NCBI GenBank assembly: GCA_033977485.1
Contig: CM066993.1
Span: forward strand, 32,900,501-32,964,500
DNA: 64,000 nt
Direction of reading: 5' to 3'
Origin: Hydrangea macrophylla
Taxonomy: Eukaryota > Streptophyta > Magnoliopsida > Cornales > Hydrangeaceae
Part shown: positions 53,110-64,000 of the stretch, in pieces
Position numbering within the stretch: position 1 is the stretch's first letter
How the letters are laid out: each line of letters starts with the position of its first letter
Position numbers and translations under genes: made by a program
Notes under the pieces: generated by a model
Database searches by the model: none
The model's input: only the letters and a program-made list of their open reading frames with translations
What the model was told of the DNA's origin: nothing

Positions 53110-55642
53110 ATCTTGAGCTAGAAAGGTCTAGCTGAAGACGTAAAAGTTAGCGCTTCTTGGGAGGTAACCCAAGCTTAATTTCGTTTGTTTTCTTTGTTTT
53201 TGGTCGTTTTTGAGTCATTTTGGTTAGTCTTAGAGCTTTCTTGAGAGGTTTGGGGGTCAGAATTAATTTATTTTAATATTATATACATAATTTTAGCCAC
53301 AAAATGGAAAAAATTGAACTCGCGCGCGAGACGTCGCTCACGCGGCCCGCTGGCGCGAGAATGTGCCTTAGTGAAATTTTCGTTTTCTTTTTGTTTTGAG
53401 CCCTCAGGTTTTTCTCGTGCCTGGTTTTGCGGGCTCGAGGCACCTCGCTCGCGCGAGATTTTGTTTCATTAAAAAAAAAAAAAAATTATTTGGGATTCGC
53501 GCTCGCGACGGCAGCTCGTGCGATTCCCCATTTTCCTGTTTTTTCCCTTTTGTTTTCTATATCCTTCCTCCTACCTATTTTATGTGTGTTTCTTTTCTGT
53601 TTTTGTTTATTAGGTCATTTTAGATCAAGTTAGTTGTTGTTTTCCTTATTTCGATTATAATTTTCCATTTTATTTCTTTTCCGTTTGTCGTTTAATTTTA
53701 ATTTCGATTAGTTTATCAATTTATATTTTATATTTCAGTTTCATTTACTTTTAATATTCTTTTGTTAGTTTCTTTTCGTTTATCTAGTATTAACAGGTAT
53801 ATTTGGCCTTTATCGCCAAATTTTTATACATTTACCTGTTTGTCAGTGCCGAAACCAAGGTACTATCGTTCCTTTCTTACGTACTTTCATTTCTTTCATT
53901 TTATTGTTTCATTAGGGACAATGAAAGGTTTAGGTTTGGGGGTATGCACTCACACATGCACATTAGTTTATGCAAAATTTTAAAATTTTTCAATAAGTGT
54001 GTTTAAATAAACGATGTTACCGACGTTTTTGCAATATCAATTTGATACTTTTTGATAGAGAACTTTGAATTGTTATAGAATGGTAAACAAAAGAAGATGT
54101 AGTTAAACATTTGCTGACGTTATGATATGACGTTTTAAGTCATGTATCGTTCGAATTGTAGTTTTATATCATAGTTTTGCACATAAACTTATGCACTGCA
54201 CGTAGTCACTTGAATACATGTTTAATGTGAACTATAATATGATTCGAATTTCTAGATAACACAAGGTGGAGACTAAGCCCGGTGAGCTTTTGAGCCTATC
54301 TTTTCTGTTTTGAGGGTTATAAATACATCTTGTGTTTGTCAAATTTCATTGAAATAGCGCATCTACTTGTTGTTTAGTCTCATTATTCTTGTTTTGGTTG
54401 ATAAGTCAAGTAAAAATATTTGCTACCATGCTAAATAATCTTCCATTGTAAACATTGAAGAACCGTATTACCCTAGGAAATGATTTTAGGCTTTCTTTGT
54501 TTACTACTGGCCGATAAAAGATAAAATTTCCTTAGTTCGCCCCTTTGAGCCGTTACAATGCCTCTTTTTCTTTGTTCACCATTATCCTCTTTAAAAGCTC
54601 CAACTTGATTAACTTGGAGTATACCACTGGAAGAGTGATCAACTTTTAGTAGTATTAAGGCGATGTGTTGATTGAGAAGAAGAAAATAAGATGCTATTGA
54701 GGTAATTGCTTGGTATTCGATGAATAATCATTTGAGAAGCAAGAAAAGAAAAAAATGAAAGAAAAGAAGAAAAATGAATGAAAAGGAATGAAAAGAAAGA
54801 AAAGATGAAAGTTTGTAGAAGAAGAATGAAAGAAATCGAACGTGCCTTATAGTGCCATTCTAAAACTACCTAATGAATCCTTTCTATCCTTTTCCATTGT
54901 CCGAGCCACATTACAACCTTTGAAAAGTCCTATTTGATCCTAGGAAACATGGTTTGGATATGAAAACGATGGGAGGGGGATTAAAACATGGTAATGAGTA
55001 ATTTTTCTTGATTATTGGCATCCTATCCATGAGACTACTGTTCTGTCGTGTTATGCGTCTTTTTCGTGTCGTATGTGAGCGTTATTCGTCTTGAAAACAT
55101 AATTCCTTTGCTCACGTATACTAGAGAAATTACACATGTTTCTGAGTGTTTCATTTTAGAGTGTAATTGACATTGTGAGATTCGTAGTCGAGACATAGTT
55201 AATTGGTTATCCGAAGTATATTCCAAGTTCATGATGTGCGCGTGTTTATTTGACTACCATATCACACGTGCAAATTTATGAGGAACTCTATTGATTCTTA
55301 CATTGCATACACTTGATTGTTTCTCCTGATGTAGGTAGACGTTTGATTCCGTTTCTTCTTGTTCGTTATTCTATTTCAAATCATTGTTTTATAATAAGGA
55401 GTAATGACGATTAGTTTTTGTTCTTAATAAAATTTGTTTTTAAATTTACAAGTTAATAAAGATGGTTGTGGGATCCTTGTTGACGAGAACCCTCAGGAGA
55501 CTTCACTCGTCCAACTAGGGACACCTAGAGGTTTAAAAGGCTTGTTGCATACGCTAAATGCAATCGTGATCCATGCGAAAATGGAGTAGTATTTTATTAG
55601 TAGTTAGTTTTTATTTTAGTTTTGCTCGAGGACTAGCAAAAT
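53110..55642 (+). mobile_element. Athila 3' untranslated region
   Basis: No RT, integrase or envelope-like frame is visible. It holds a hairpin CTTGGGAGGTAACCCAAG (53156-53173), two CGCG-rich tracts (53320-53365, 53437-53520), an internal purine tract GGTTTAGGTTTGGGGGTATG (53928-53946) resembling the true one, and an A/G-rich run (54735-54835). Short ORFs at 53396-54006 and 55035-55232 have no domain. Confidence 0.6.
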
Positions 55643-55657
55643 GTAGGTTTGGGGGTG
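55643..55657 (+). other. Athila polypurine tract
   Basis: GTAGGTTTGGGGGTG is immediately before the LTR start and preceded by GCTCGAGGACTAGCAAAA, a phrase typical of Athila 3' ends. Confidence 0.75.
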
Positions 55658-56995
55658 TGATCGGGAGAGAACAAATCCTATTTATACGCCTTAACGAGCA
55701 TTTGTTAGTATCCTTTTATCCTATTGTTGTATATTTTTAATTCGTTTTCTATTTTCTGACAGGTTTTGGAAGAAATCAAGTATATCAGGCTAAACAGGGT
55801 AAAAAAGCAGAAGAAAAGAAGCTGAAAAAGCCAGTTCGCGTGCGCGAGCCGCGTGCTCGAGAATCCAGAAATCGCGCGCGCGCGCGAGGTCCCAAATGTC
55901 GCGCTCACGCGACCCGCACGCACGATATGTGTAAAAAGCAAAGATACGTATTTCAGTATACGGAAGACTCCTGTGTAAACGAAACTGCTGAATGACGTCC
56001 AGACTGTAAAATATATCAGTTTCAGTTCGTTTCGGGTTAGGAGAGCTTCCAAAGCTTGTTGTAAACTCTATATATACCCTATTTTACTTCAAATTAGGGG
56101 TTGGACAATTGTTACACACCCATACATACATACACATACAGCCATATAGACTAAAATTCCAGCCCTTGAAGAGGGAAAAGCAAGGAGAAAAAGAAGAAGA
56201 CCAAGGATCTCCATGGCCTCCTCCATCAACTACTTGCCGATCTCCACTTCCATGGCAGCTTAGACCTAGATCTAGGGTTTCATTGAAGCCCTAGTTGAGT
56301 AATAGGGAGTATTTTATGTTTTTATTTTATTTTTATTATGTATGGATGACAGTCACATGTTCTGAGGATTTTTATAAATAAATCGTACTTTTATTGATTA
56401 AATCATTGCTTTCAAAGTTTATTCTTATCTTAGATCTATTGTGAATGTGATGTGCTCAATGATCTATGCTTGCTGTGCTTGTTTAGATTATTTACATGTG
56501 ATGGTGCTTTATTAATTTGTGCTATCAAGTATCCGAATAATCCATGCCTAGATTAGACGAATTATGTCACAAGCCTAGTTTAGTGTGGGATAATTCGTGC
56601 TAACCGAAGATGGAAGATGTTGGTGCTTGAACCATGATTATTTTCTTGACGGAGGAATTGGGCTTGTAGCCACAATTCTCCATTCATCCAACGTAATACG
56701 CTAGAGTAATTCATAAATACCCTTATTATGAAGCTAGTGGTGGAATTGCAATCCTAGGTTCCCTTTACATATTTACAAAAACACCTTTAATTGCTTTCAT
56801 AGTTTAGATTTATTTTTATTGTTGTTAGTTTAATTAAAATCAAATCAAAATCCGTTGTCATAATTAACTAAAGTTAGGTTTTAAAATTAAGTCGCTATAG
56901 TTAACCAATCCCTGTGGGTTCGACCTTTGCTTTCACTACTACAAATCTTTTGAAAAGTAAAGAACACTTTTTATATCTTGATACTGACAACATCA
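55658..56995 (+). mobile_element. 3' LTR of Athila
   Basis: 1.34 kb, collinear with the 5' LTR. The CGCG tract differs by a small insertion (GTGCGCGAGCCGCGTGCTCG near 55839). TATA box CTATATATAC at 56068-56077. Confidence 0.9.
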
Positions 56996-57000
56996 GTATG
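56996..57000. repeat. Target-site duplication of Athila, right copy
   Basis: GTATG after ...ACATCA. Matches 48664-48668. Confidence 0.85.
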
Positions 57001-57109
57001 TTCCTTCGTTAACAGGGATGAACCATATACAAACTCTCTCCCTCTCCCTCTCCCTCTTTGATCTTCTTTAATCACGTAAAAATCTTTTCACCCAAAAATT
57101 GCATTATCA
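57001..57109 (+). mobile_element. Tat 5' LTR, right part
   Basis: It continues the Tat LTR after the Athila insertion and ends GCATTATCA, one base before the PBS segment. Contains a (CTCTCC)n run at 57041-57057. Confidence 0.65.
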
Positions 57110-57112
57110 GCT

Positions 57113-57130
57113 TGGCGCCGTCTATGGGAA
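57113..57130 (+). other. Tat primer-binding site
   Basis: TGGCGCCGTCTATGGGAA follows the LTR end. The TGGCGCCGTCTxTGGGAA form is common in plant Tat elements. I cannot name the tRNA with certainty. Confidence 0.6.
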
Positions 57131-57169
57131 TGATAAATTTCTCAAAAACAATCTCTTAGCTGATACACA

Positions 57170-58665
57170 TGCCTCTAAAAAAAGGTAAGAAGGTTGCTCA
57201 ACAGGCCGATGGGGGCGTCCCGACAGCCCCGCCACCAATCACCGTAGTTCTAACGTCGAAGCATATCACAGCGGCTCTCGCACAACTTCTGGAGGGCAAA
57301 CGTCAGGCCCAACAGCAAATTAATGCCCCGTTGGCCCAATAAAACAACGTCCCGCCAGCTAATGAACTTCCCGGGGAGGTTACAAGAGGTCGGGCACCAC
57401 ACTGGGGTTGACCACCCACCCGAGGCCACCCTGGTCCCAGGAAGGATGCCCAGAACATAACTAATGACAGGTGCACTGCCTAGGATGAACAGCTCGAACG
57501 CTCAACTCGGGAGTCTGCCAAAGGTTCCCCAGCCAAGAGTCGTGGAGACTTTAGGCAATAAATTGACCGTAGTTATAGCCGAGCCCTTCCCTGGGAAACG
57601 GCATCGCGTAGTTTGGAAGAGGCTTCTTCCACTGACCCCACCTATCATGCAGACTATGATCGAACTAGGGTGGAAGACAAGATTAGGGACTTGGAAAAAT
57701 AGATCTCGGACATGGCTAAAAACATCAACATAAAGTTAGCCCACAATCACACTGACACAGATCCGAGTCCCCCTTTATCGCAGAAATCACCAATTTTACC
57801 ATCCCTCACAAGTTTAAAAAGCCCTAGATAGAATCATATAACGGATTGGGTAGCCTGATGGACCATGCCAGTGCCTATAAATTTTGAATAGTTCTCACCA
57901 CCGATTCAGACGAGCTCTATTGTCTAGCCTTCTCTAATACCTTGAATGGCCCGGCAACTCAGTGGTTCCATTCGCTAAAGCCAAAGAAGATTAGCAGCTT
58001 CAAACACCTCAGAAAGTAGTTCAATAGCCAGTTTATTGGTATGTATAAGTAGCCAAACCTGAAACACAATTGTTAACTATCAGGTAAAGGAAGAATGAGT
58101 CTCTCAGGGAATTCATTAATCAGTTTAACCAAGAGAAGCTTAAGGTCTACAATTGAATGAAACCATTGCAATTACTGCCTTCTGCTCAGGGGTTCAGCAC
58201 ACCAAGTGCGCCACATTGTTTCACAAAAATAGATCGGCAACCTTTGTTGAACTCACAAAGAGGGTTAGGAAATATGTTGACGTTGAAAAGTTCCTAAAGA
58301 TGAAAGATCTTAGGCATGTAGACGATGAGCCTCCGAGAAGCAAGCAGAAGCAAGATCAATGAGAAGAGCAGTGAAAATAAACCCAAGAAAGGTCAATGGA
58401 CAGGTGATCGAGATCAAGCCCCGATGCCATTCATACCTCTCTCTTGACCTATATAAGAGATTATGGCCGTAGAGGAAGCCCTAAATCTACTCAAAAACAT
58501 GACCAAGCTAAAGGCCCGCCCAAGCGGAAAAATTGAGATAAGTTTTACCTATACCACAAGGATCATGACCACGACACCAAGGATTGCTTTAAGTTGAAGG
58601 TCGAAATCGAGAAGCTAATCGAGAAGGGCCATCTAGTCGAGTTTGTCACTAATAACAGATAACCT
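57170..58665 (+). pseudogene. Tat gag
   Basis: It begins near MPLKKGKKVAQQADGG (57170) with a Pro/Gln-rich head. The capsid core from about 57780 includes ITNFTIPHKFKKP, SYNGLGSLMDHASAYKF, LNGPATQWFHSLKPKKISSF and REFINQFNQEKLK. A knuckle remnant YHKDHDHDTKDCFKLKVEIE (about 58553-58612) follows and ends KLIEKGHLVEFVTNNR-stop. Stops occur throughout and the first Cys of the knuckle is not seen. Confidence 0.75.
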
Positions 58666-58899
58666 CAGTTGGACAATCACCCTCTGGAGTAGTAACCCCT
58701 CGGTAATATCAATGTGGTTTCTAGGGGGACTTCAGGTGGAGGAGATTCACAGTCAGCTAAGAAGAGACACACCCAAGCATCCCGATAAACAGTTGCAACT
58801 ATCTGGCCTACGGACCCTACAGAGACAAACTTGCTCACCTTCTCATCCAGTGACCTCGAAGGCATTCACCTCCCTCACGAGGACCCCCTGGTTGTAACT

Positions 58900-59269
58900 T
58901 ATCATTGCCAACTACTCGGTTAAAAAGGAGTAGATTGACACCGATAGTTCTTTTGACATACTCTTCACCCCAGTATTTGACTAGCTCGAGATTCTCAGAG
59001 AAAGACTACGATTGGTTGCCACGCCTCTAGTCAGGTTCAACAGGTTAAGTATACAACAACTCGGAGTGATAAAGTTACCAATCCCTATGGAGGCGTACCC
59101 TCAACAGGCCTCAGTACATACCAAATTTATGGTCGTAAAAGCACCTTCTACCTACGATGTCATTCTTGGGAGACCCACTCTCAATCGGGCTAGGGTGGTC
59201 GTGTCAACCTACAACCTCGTCATCAAGTTTCCTACTCCTAAAGGGGCTGATATCCTGAAAGGGGACTAA
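58900..59269 (+). pseudogene. Tat protease region
   Basis: The frame from 59012 reads VRFNRLSIQQLGVIKLPIPM and ends with APSTYDVILGRPTLNRARVV and VSTYNLVIKFPTPKG, the C-terminal half of a Tat aspartic protease. The catalytic DxGA segment is expected upstream (about 58930-58990) and is decayed: DTDSSFDILF is seen with stops around it. Confidence 0.7.
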
Positions 59270-59479
59270 GTAACAGGTCAACACTGCAATGTTAACTCAC
59301 TCCGAAAAGACGCTGTGTCAGAATCTCTAAATGTCCAAAAATTGGATCCTCAGGATAATGACAACCGGGTAGGGACGGTCGAAGAGCTCATCCTAGTGGT
59401 TTTGAATGACCAGTTTCTCGACCGAATGGTTAGTGTCAGTTCCCTCCTCAGCCCCAAGCTCTACGATGGACTGGTCTAA

Positions 59480-60209
59480 TTCCTTAAACAGAATCATGAT
59501 GTGTTTGCATGGTGTCATGAGGACATGCCGAGTATCGACCCCCGGATCAAGTCCCACCAACTCAATGTTGACCTCAATTTCTGCCCTGTTAAACAGAAGA
59601 GGAGGGGAATGGATCAAAAAAGAAAAGAGGCTATTAGCGAAGAGGTGTGGAAATTGCTTAAATCCAAGGCGATTAGGGAAGTGTAGTATCCTGACTGGTT
59701 AGCTAACGTGGTCCTAGTCAAGAAAAACAAGTGGTGGCTTTATGTGGACTTCACGGATCTAAACAAGGCTTGCCCCAAGGACTACTATCCTCTACCAATG
59801 ATACACCTCCTAGTAGATTTAGCAGCGGGTTACGCCTTACTCTCTTTTATGGATGCTTACTCTGGTTATAATCAGATCCGAATGTTCCCTCGACATAAAG
59901 TAAAGACGTCGTTCATCACCGATCGATACTTATTGCCACAAAGTGATTCCCTTTGGACTAAAGAATGCAAGGGCGACCTATCAATGGCTGGTTAATCCTA
60001 TGTTCAAAGCCTTGATTAGGAAAATCATGGAGTATGTTGATGACCTCTTGGTCAAAAGCGCGCAGAAGTCGGATCATCTTCAACATATCTTAAAGAAATA
60101 CCAGATGAAGCTAAATCCTGCTAAGTGTGCCTTTGATGTCTCCTTCGGCAAGTTCTTGGGACATATGGTGACCAGGCGAGGAATTGAAGACAATCCAGAG
60201 AAGATCTAA
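59480..60209 (+). pseudogene. Tat reverse transcriptase
   Basis: Seen in order: WCHEDMPSIDPRIKSHQLNV (frame near 59510), YPDWLANVVLVKKNKWWLYV, DFTDLNKACPKDYYPLP, LLSFMDAYSGYNQIRMFPRH, then after a frameshift FGLKNARATYQWLVNPMFKA, the catalytic MEYVDDLLVKS (YVDD near 60029) and MKLNPAKCAFDVSFGKFLGH. A TAG at about 59684 and the shift near 59940 break it. The enzyme copies element RNA into DNA. Confidence 0.85.
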
Positions 60210-60339
60210 GCAATCATCAATATGTGATCACCCAAGTCAATGAAATAAGTTCAGAGTTTAGTAGGGCGAGTAGCGGCACTGAATAAGTTTATTTCTCGAG
60301 CTACTGACTGGTGCTTGTCATTCTTCAAAATCCTCTGTA

Positions 60340-60650
60340 AGGCCTTTGAGTGGTCAGAAGAGTATGGAAGGGCATTCTAGGAATTAAAAAAGTATCTGGC
60401 CTTGTCCTCTCTACTCTCAATGCCAACTCGAGAAGAGGAGTTGTTCCTATATTTGGAAGTATCTTTGCTAGCCGCCAGCTCAGCACTGGTCAGGGAAGAG
60501 TACAAGATCCAGAATCTGGTGTACTATACAAGCCAAGACCTACAGGGCCTAGAAACCAGATATTCACACATGGAAAAGATGGCCTTCGCACTCGTTACCT
60601 CAGCTAGGCATCTTCAGCCCTATTTCAGGCCCATACCATAGTTGTTCTCA
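60340..60650 (+). pseudogene. Tat RNase H (first)
   Basis: The frame has EELFLYLEVSLLAASSALVR, EEYKIQNLVYYTSQDLQGLE and TRYSHMEKMAFALVTSARHL, the usual RNase H segment after Ty3/gypsy RT (RYxxxEK...A motif). Decayed. Confidence 0.75.
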
Positions 60651-60869
60651 CTAACCAACCTCTGGGAAGAATCTTATCCTAGCTAGAGATATCTGGTCAG
60701 CTTATGAAGTGGTTCTTCGAATTAGAAGAATTTGATGTGGTGTATAGACCGAGAACAGCTATCAAAGGTCAGACTGTGGCAGTTATTCTTGCATAATTTA
60801 TCTATCTGGAGGATCCAATCAAAGAACTAATTTAACCTGACCTACAACCAGAATCATAGGTATCAATCC

Positions 60870-61265
60870 CGACCTAGGTATTGTACGTCAATGGGTCCTT
60901 GAACAGCCAAGGGAGTGGAATGGGAATCATTCTAACCATCCCCGAGGGGTTTTAATCTGAGTATACCTTAAGGTTTGAGTTCGAGGCCTCCAATAATAAA
61001 GCAGAGTATGAAGCATTGCTGGCTGGGCTGTAACTAGCCACTTCCATGGGAGCTCAGCAAGTTCTAGTGTTCAGTGACTCACAACTTGTGCTTAATCATG
61101 TCCTATAGCAATATGAGGCTAGAGAAGATAAAATGGTGGCCTACCTGGCACTCATCAAGTAGGTTATTAGCAAACTCAAAGGATTATCAATCACCCAGAT
61201 CCCGAGAGAAGAATTTTGAGGCAGATAAATTGGCACGTCTGGCCTCATCCTCCAAAATAGAACTC
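60870..61265 (+). pseudogene. Tat second RNase H (plant/archaeal type)
   Basis: Decayed frame with LYVNGSLNSQGSGMGIIL, EFEASNNKAEYEALLAGL and VLVFSDSQLVLNHV. A second RNase H of this type after the first is a mark of the Tat lineage. The Asp expected in YVDGS is Asn here. Integrase does not follow because LTR D begins at 61352. Confidence 0.75.
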
Positions 61266-61351
61266 TAGGGGATACGAGTGGACTACCTTCCCGAGCCCAT
61301 AGTGACACTCTGAGAAGGTATGGACATCGACCTAGTAGACTAAGGCCCAAG

Positions 61352-64000
61352 TGTGGACATCGCAGTTTGACCATAGCTTTTTAATTTCAAAATTGAAGTA
61401 CGAGTCGCCACTTAATTTTTAAGGGAAAGTTAAGAAACCATTTTAAAAGCAAACTGATTTTTTGGAAACCATAGATTTCTAGGTCCGGGGATTACGGAAT
61501 GAGAGGGGAAGGAGCCTGGTGAACTAAAACACCCCCTCTCATCCTATCTCGCGATAGGCCTCCACTCAACATCCTTTTAATGAAATTATTAATCTAAGTA
61601 TGCCCTCAACTAATACATATATATACATGACAAAAGCATGTCTAAAAGGGTACAAGTTTGCTAACGATAAAAGGTCATACAAAACCACATAATTCAAATA
61701 GCAAGCGAAATGATATGCAAGTAAGGAACAAGAGAGCTTACCAGGGATCCAGCTGTGAAATGGAAATGTATAACGCATGCGAATAAATGAAAACCTAAAA
61801 TGAGTCTCTAATACATATATACACATAAGGCAAATCCTAGTTCTAAGATGTAGCACATGAAGTCGAAAAATCAATAAAAATCAAGAAATAAAATAAGCTA
61901 AAGAAAGGAATCGAGAAATCATACCTTAATTAGCACAACAAAACAAAGGGTTAGTCCACATACTTTGAGTAAAATAAAATATCGAAACCTAAATAACATT
62001 TCTGAATTTCTAGCTTAAATTTATCATACATGAATGAAGTTGACCCAAAATCATGAATTCCTTCTATAGTTGGAATCGCAACACCTCTATAGATATACAA
62101 GTCTCAACTAGGAGCCAATGGAATGTCCATATAGAGATGGTACAATCCCAACATGATTATAAGGAGCTCACAACTTAATACAATACAAGACGGTGTCCTA
62201 GTTGCTAGAATTAATTACACATGGATAAATGCATGAACATGAATAAGAGTAAGCTGCAAATCATTCATTGGATCATTTAGCCTCTATATTTTAGCTTAAT
62301 AAACATCATTCAAAACATAGTTTAAGTACCAAGTCATAGAAAAGTCATTTAGGTCATTTTTTACAAATTTCAACAAATCTATGACAGAATTCTGGGAATT
62401 ACAGAGAGCGGACCAAAACTTTAAAAATAGAAATCGCATAATTCCCATGGTTGGATCTCAGTGATTTTTGGACACAAGGTGTCTCTGTGAGTCTAGTTTC
62501 TAACCTAAGAAGAAAATCAAAGATCCAATGGTTCAATCTCTAGCAATTGGGTCATAACCAAACATCACTCAGAATTTAACTCTCTGTCCAAAGATTTTGT
62601 GTCATTTTCTAAAAATAGTAAACAAATCCAAATGACCCTACTCCTTTTAGGGGATCTTGTTAACATATTAAACTTCATACAAATATTTATTTAAGGGAAA
62701 AAATGTTTTGTTAAGGCTTTGATAAATTCAAATCAAAACTGACTTACTGTTTTGAAATTTTGGACAGAGAGTGGTTAGTTTGTAAATCCTAAGACCGAAC
62801 CATCTTAAACATAGAATCTCATCAAAACAAAAATTACAGTGGTAGATCTTTGTGTTATGAACTCTCCAATTAGTCTCATTCTATTAAAAATCTTTGATCA
62901 AAATTGGTTTATGAATTCACTGCACAATTGTTGAGTTCACAACTTTTGGCTAAATTTATCAAACAAACCATACAGGTTGACTCATCCTAGAACTAATTCT
63001 CCTTCCCTTTGGTGGTCATTGGAGATAAAAAAAATGACTAATCCATGTGATTCCCAATGAAACATGGAATGGATTCCATAAGACTTTAAATTAGAGGACC
63101 TAAATCATGAATTAAGACTTGAATCACAAGTTCATAGAGAATTTAGAAGACCAACCCAAGGGAATCAAGTGAGATATTGAGCATCTCATGAGTCCTAAGA
63201 GAAGGATGTAACAAAAAAAAAAAGAAAATCAAAGTTCAAATGACATCCAAGTTAAACTTTGCTTTATGATTTATTTAATCTTAAACGTTAGGCCACTTTG
63301 ATCCAAATCAAGTGAAAAGAGCAAGTGGAAGTTCAATCACAATTCTAGTGGTGTGTGATGAAATGAGGTGGGAAGAGACTCTTTGAAAATGTGTAAAAGA
63401 TCCTAAGTAATTCTATGAATTGTGATTGAACTTAAATTAAGGACTAATTAGTCTAGAGTTTACCTCCAATTACCCTCAACTTCTTTGTGATTTGAAGGTC
63501 TTCCAAAGGCTATTCAAGCTCTTCTTTTAGTTCTTGCAATGACTTGCTCCTTAATTCTCCTAATTTTCTCTAAGAATCTCTAAATTTTCTCAAAAAATAT
63601 CAAGACTTAAGAGATTCAAGTCCGAGAAAAAGGGGATCCTTTGTAATGGGATATTCACTCCCTATATATAGGCAAATTTCTAAGGGGTATTTTAGTAAAT
63701 TCAAAGTGAAAACCCTAATTTTGGATATATTTTTGATGGTACAAAATGTACTATCTTAAAGCAGATTGCAGTAAAATGCGGCAATTGATGGAGTTGTCAT
63801 TGGCATTTATTAAGTGCCGCTCTCTGCAAGAAAATGCGACGGTTGATGGAGTTGTCTGTGGCATTTAATAAGCACCGGAGTGGCACTTACTGATAACTGC
63901 GCAGCACTCACTAAACACCGATGCAGCACTCAGTGAATGTCGCAGACTACTCCGCGGACTGTCGTCTTTTTTGAACCTTCTATTTTTGCGGCATTTAGAG
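61352..64000 (-). mobile_element. LTR of Ogre-like element D (runs off window)
   Basis: The left edge is TGTGGACATCGCAGTTTGACC. The sequence aligns in the same orientation with LTRs A1 and B, through the AGGTCCGGGGATTACGGAAT segment, the TATA box (CCTATATATA, 63661-63670) and into a palindrome array from about 63775. On its left is Tat pol, not a PBS, so this is a 3' LTR or a solo LTR of a minus-strand insertion into the Tat element. ORF 61566-61874 lies in it and is not supported as a gene. Confidence 0.8.
63775..64000. repeat. U3 palindrome array in LTR D
   Basis: GGCATTTATTAAGTGCCG, GGCACTTACTGATAACTGCG and GCAGCACTCAGTGAATGTCG among others lie just upstream of the TATA box in element sense. 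The array continues to the window edge. Confidence 0.7.

Larger units (their letters stand above)
48669..56995 (+). mobile_element. Athila-type retrotransposon, complete but without pol
   Basis: Two LTRs of about 1.33 kb are near-identical with a few indels and substitutions, in TG...CA form, flanked by GTATG. The order is tRNA-Asp PBS, gag-pro (50602-53109), a 2.5-kb untranslated part and a polypurine tract. RT, RNase H, integrase and any envelope-like ORF are absent, so the element is non-autonomous. The close LTRs make it the youngest complete insertion in this window. Confidence 0.88.
48048..61351 (+). mobile_element. Tat-lineage retrotransposon, 5' part, with nested Athila
   Basis: The LTR (48048-48668 and 57001-57109) is split by an Athila insertion. 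A PBS, gag, protease, RT, RNase H and second RNase H follow in order up to 61351, where minus-strand LTR D begins. Integrase and the 3' LTR are not in the window. Many stops make it a fossil. The second, plant-type RNase H and the RT motif order identify the Tat lineage. Confidence 0.8.

Noticed and set aside
59393..59617. Minus-strand ORF in Tat pol
   Set aside because: It is the complement of the RT start, which shows clear Tat motifs in the sense direction.

Overview
This window is plant nuclear DNA, most likely from a flowering plant with a large, repeat-rich genome. I find no intact host gene, rRNA gene or complete tRNA gene. Almost every base can be placed in a nest of LTR retrotransposons of the Ty3/gypsy group: Tat/Ogre-like elements with long LTRs, one Athila, one chromovirus and one Tat pol remnant. 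Most elements are broken or non-autonomous. Evidence for plant origin: primer-binding sites matching plant tRNA-Arg(ACG), tRNA-Asp and initiator tRNA-Met, Athila-type gag-pro, a Tat-type second RNase H, and a plant mobile domain (PMD) pseudogene with introns.

Layout from left to right. 1-1364: 3' end and LTR of a Tat-like element (E). 1365-5759: remains of a minus-strand element A (gag, leader, PBS, 5' LTR). 5760-19198: a complete minus-strand non-autonomous element B with two LTRs and target duplication AGGGT; it sits a few bases from the outer edge of A's LTR, whose last bases resume at 19204-19210. 19211-23330: a minus-strand chromovirus F (RT, protease, gag, tRNA-Met PBS, LTR) that A had entered. 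23355-45952: a plus-strand composite element GI bounded by two related LTRs and target duplication GTATG. Inside GI lie an LTR scrap (H), an antisense multi-exon PMD pseudogene, several tandem-repeat arrays, the 3' LTR of another element (C) and a gag fragment. 45958-47226: a long inverted repeat (foldback-like), into whose left arm GI inserted. 48048-61351: a plus-strand Tat element (gag, protease, RT, two RNase H domains, all with stops). Its 5' LTR carries a complete Athila insertion (48669-56995, duplication GTATG), and its pol is cut at 61351 by a minus-strand LTR (D) that runs off the window.

The Ogre-like elements share a plan: LTR, tRNA-Arg PBS, gag, no visible pol, an antisense captured gene, a run of tandem arrays, a conserved CTACG...CGTAG hairpin block about 170 nt before the 3' LTR, a polypurine tract and the LTR. 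As seen, none could move alone; gag-only or gag-pro elements would need enzymes supplied in trans.

Most notable: (1) the PBS of A and B extends far beyond the usual 18 nt into a 50-nt match to the 3' part of tRNA-Arg(ACG). It stops where a modified G26 would be and carries G where the tRNA has inosine-34, as if copied from a mature tRNA. (2) Self-complementary arrays lie upstream of the TATA box in LTRs of several unrelated families. (3) The hairpin block has fixed spacing to the 3' LTR in three elements. All alignments were made by eye; the tRNA comparisons use tRNA sequences from memory.
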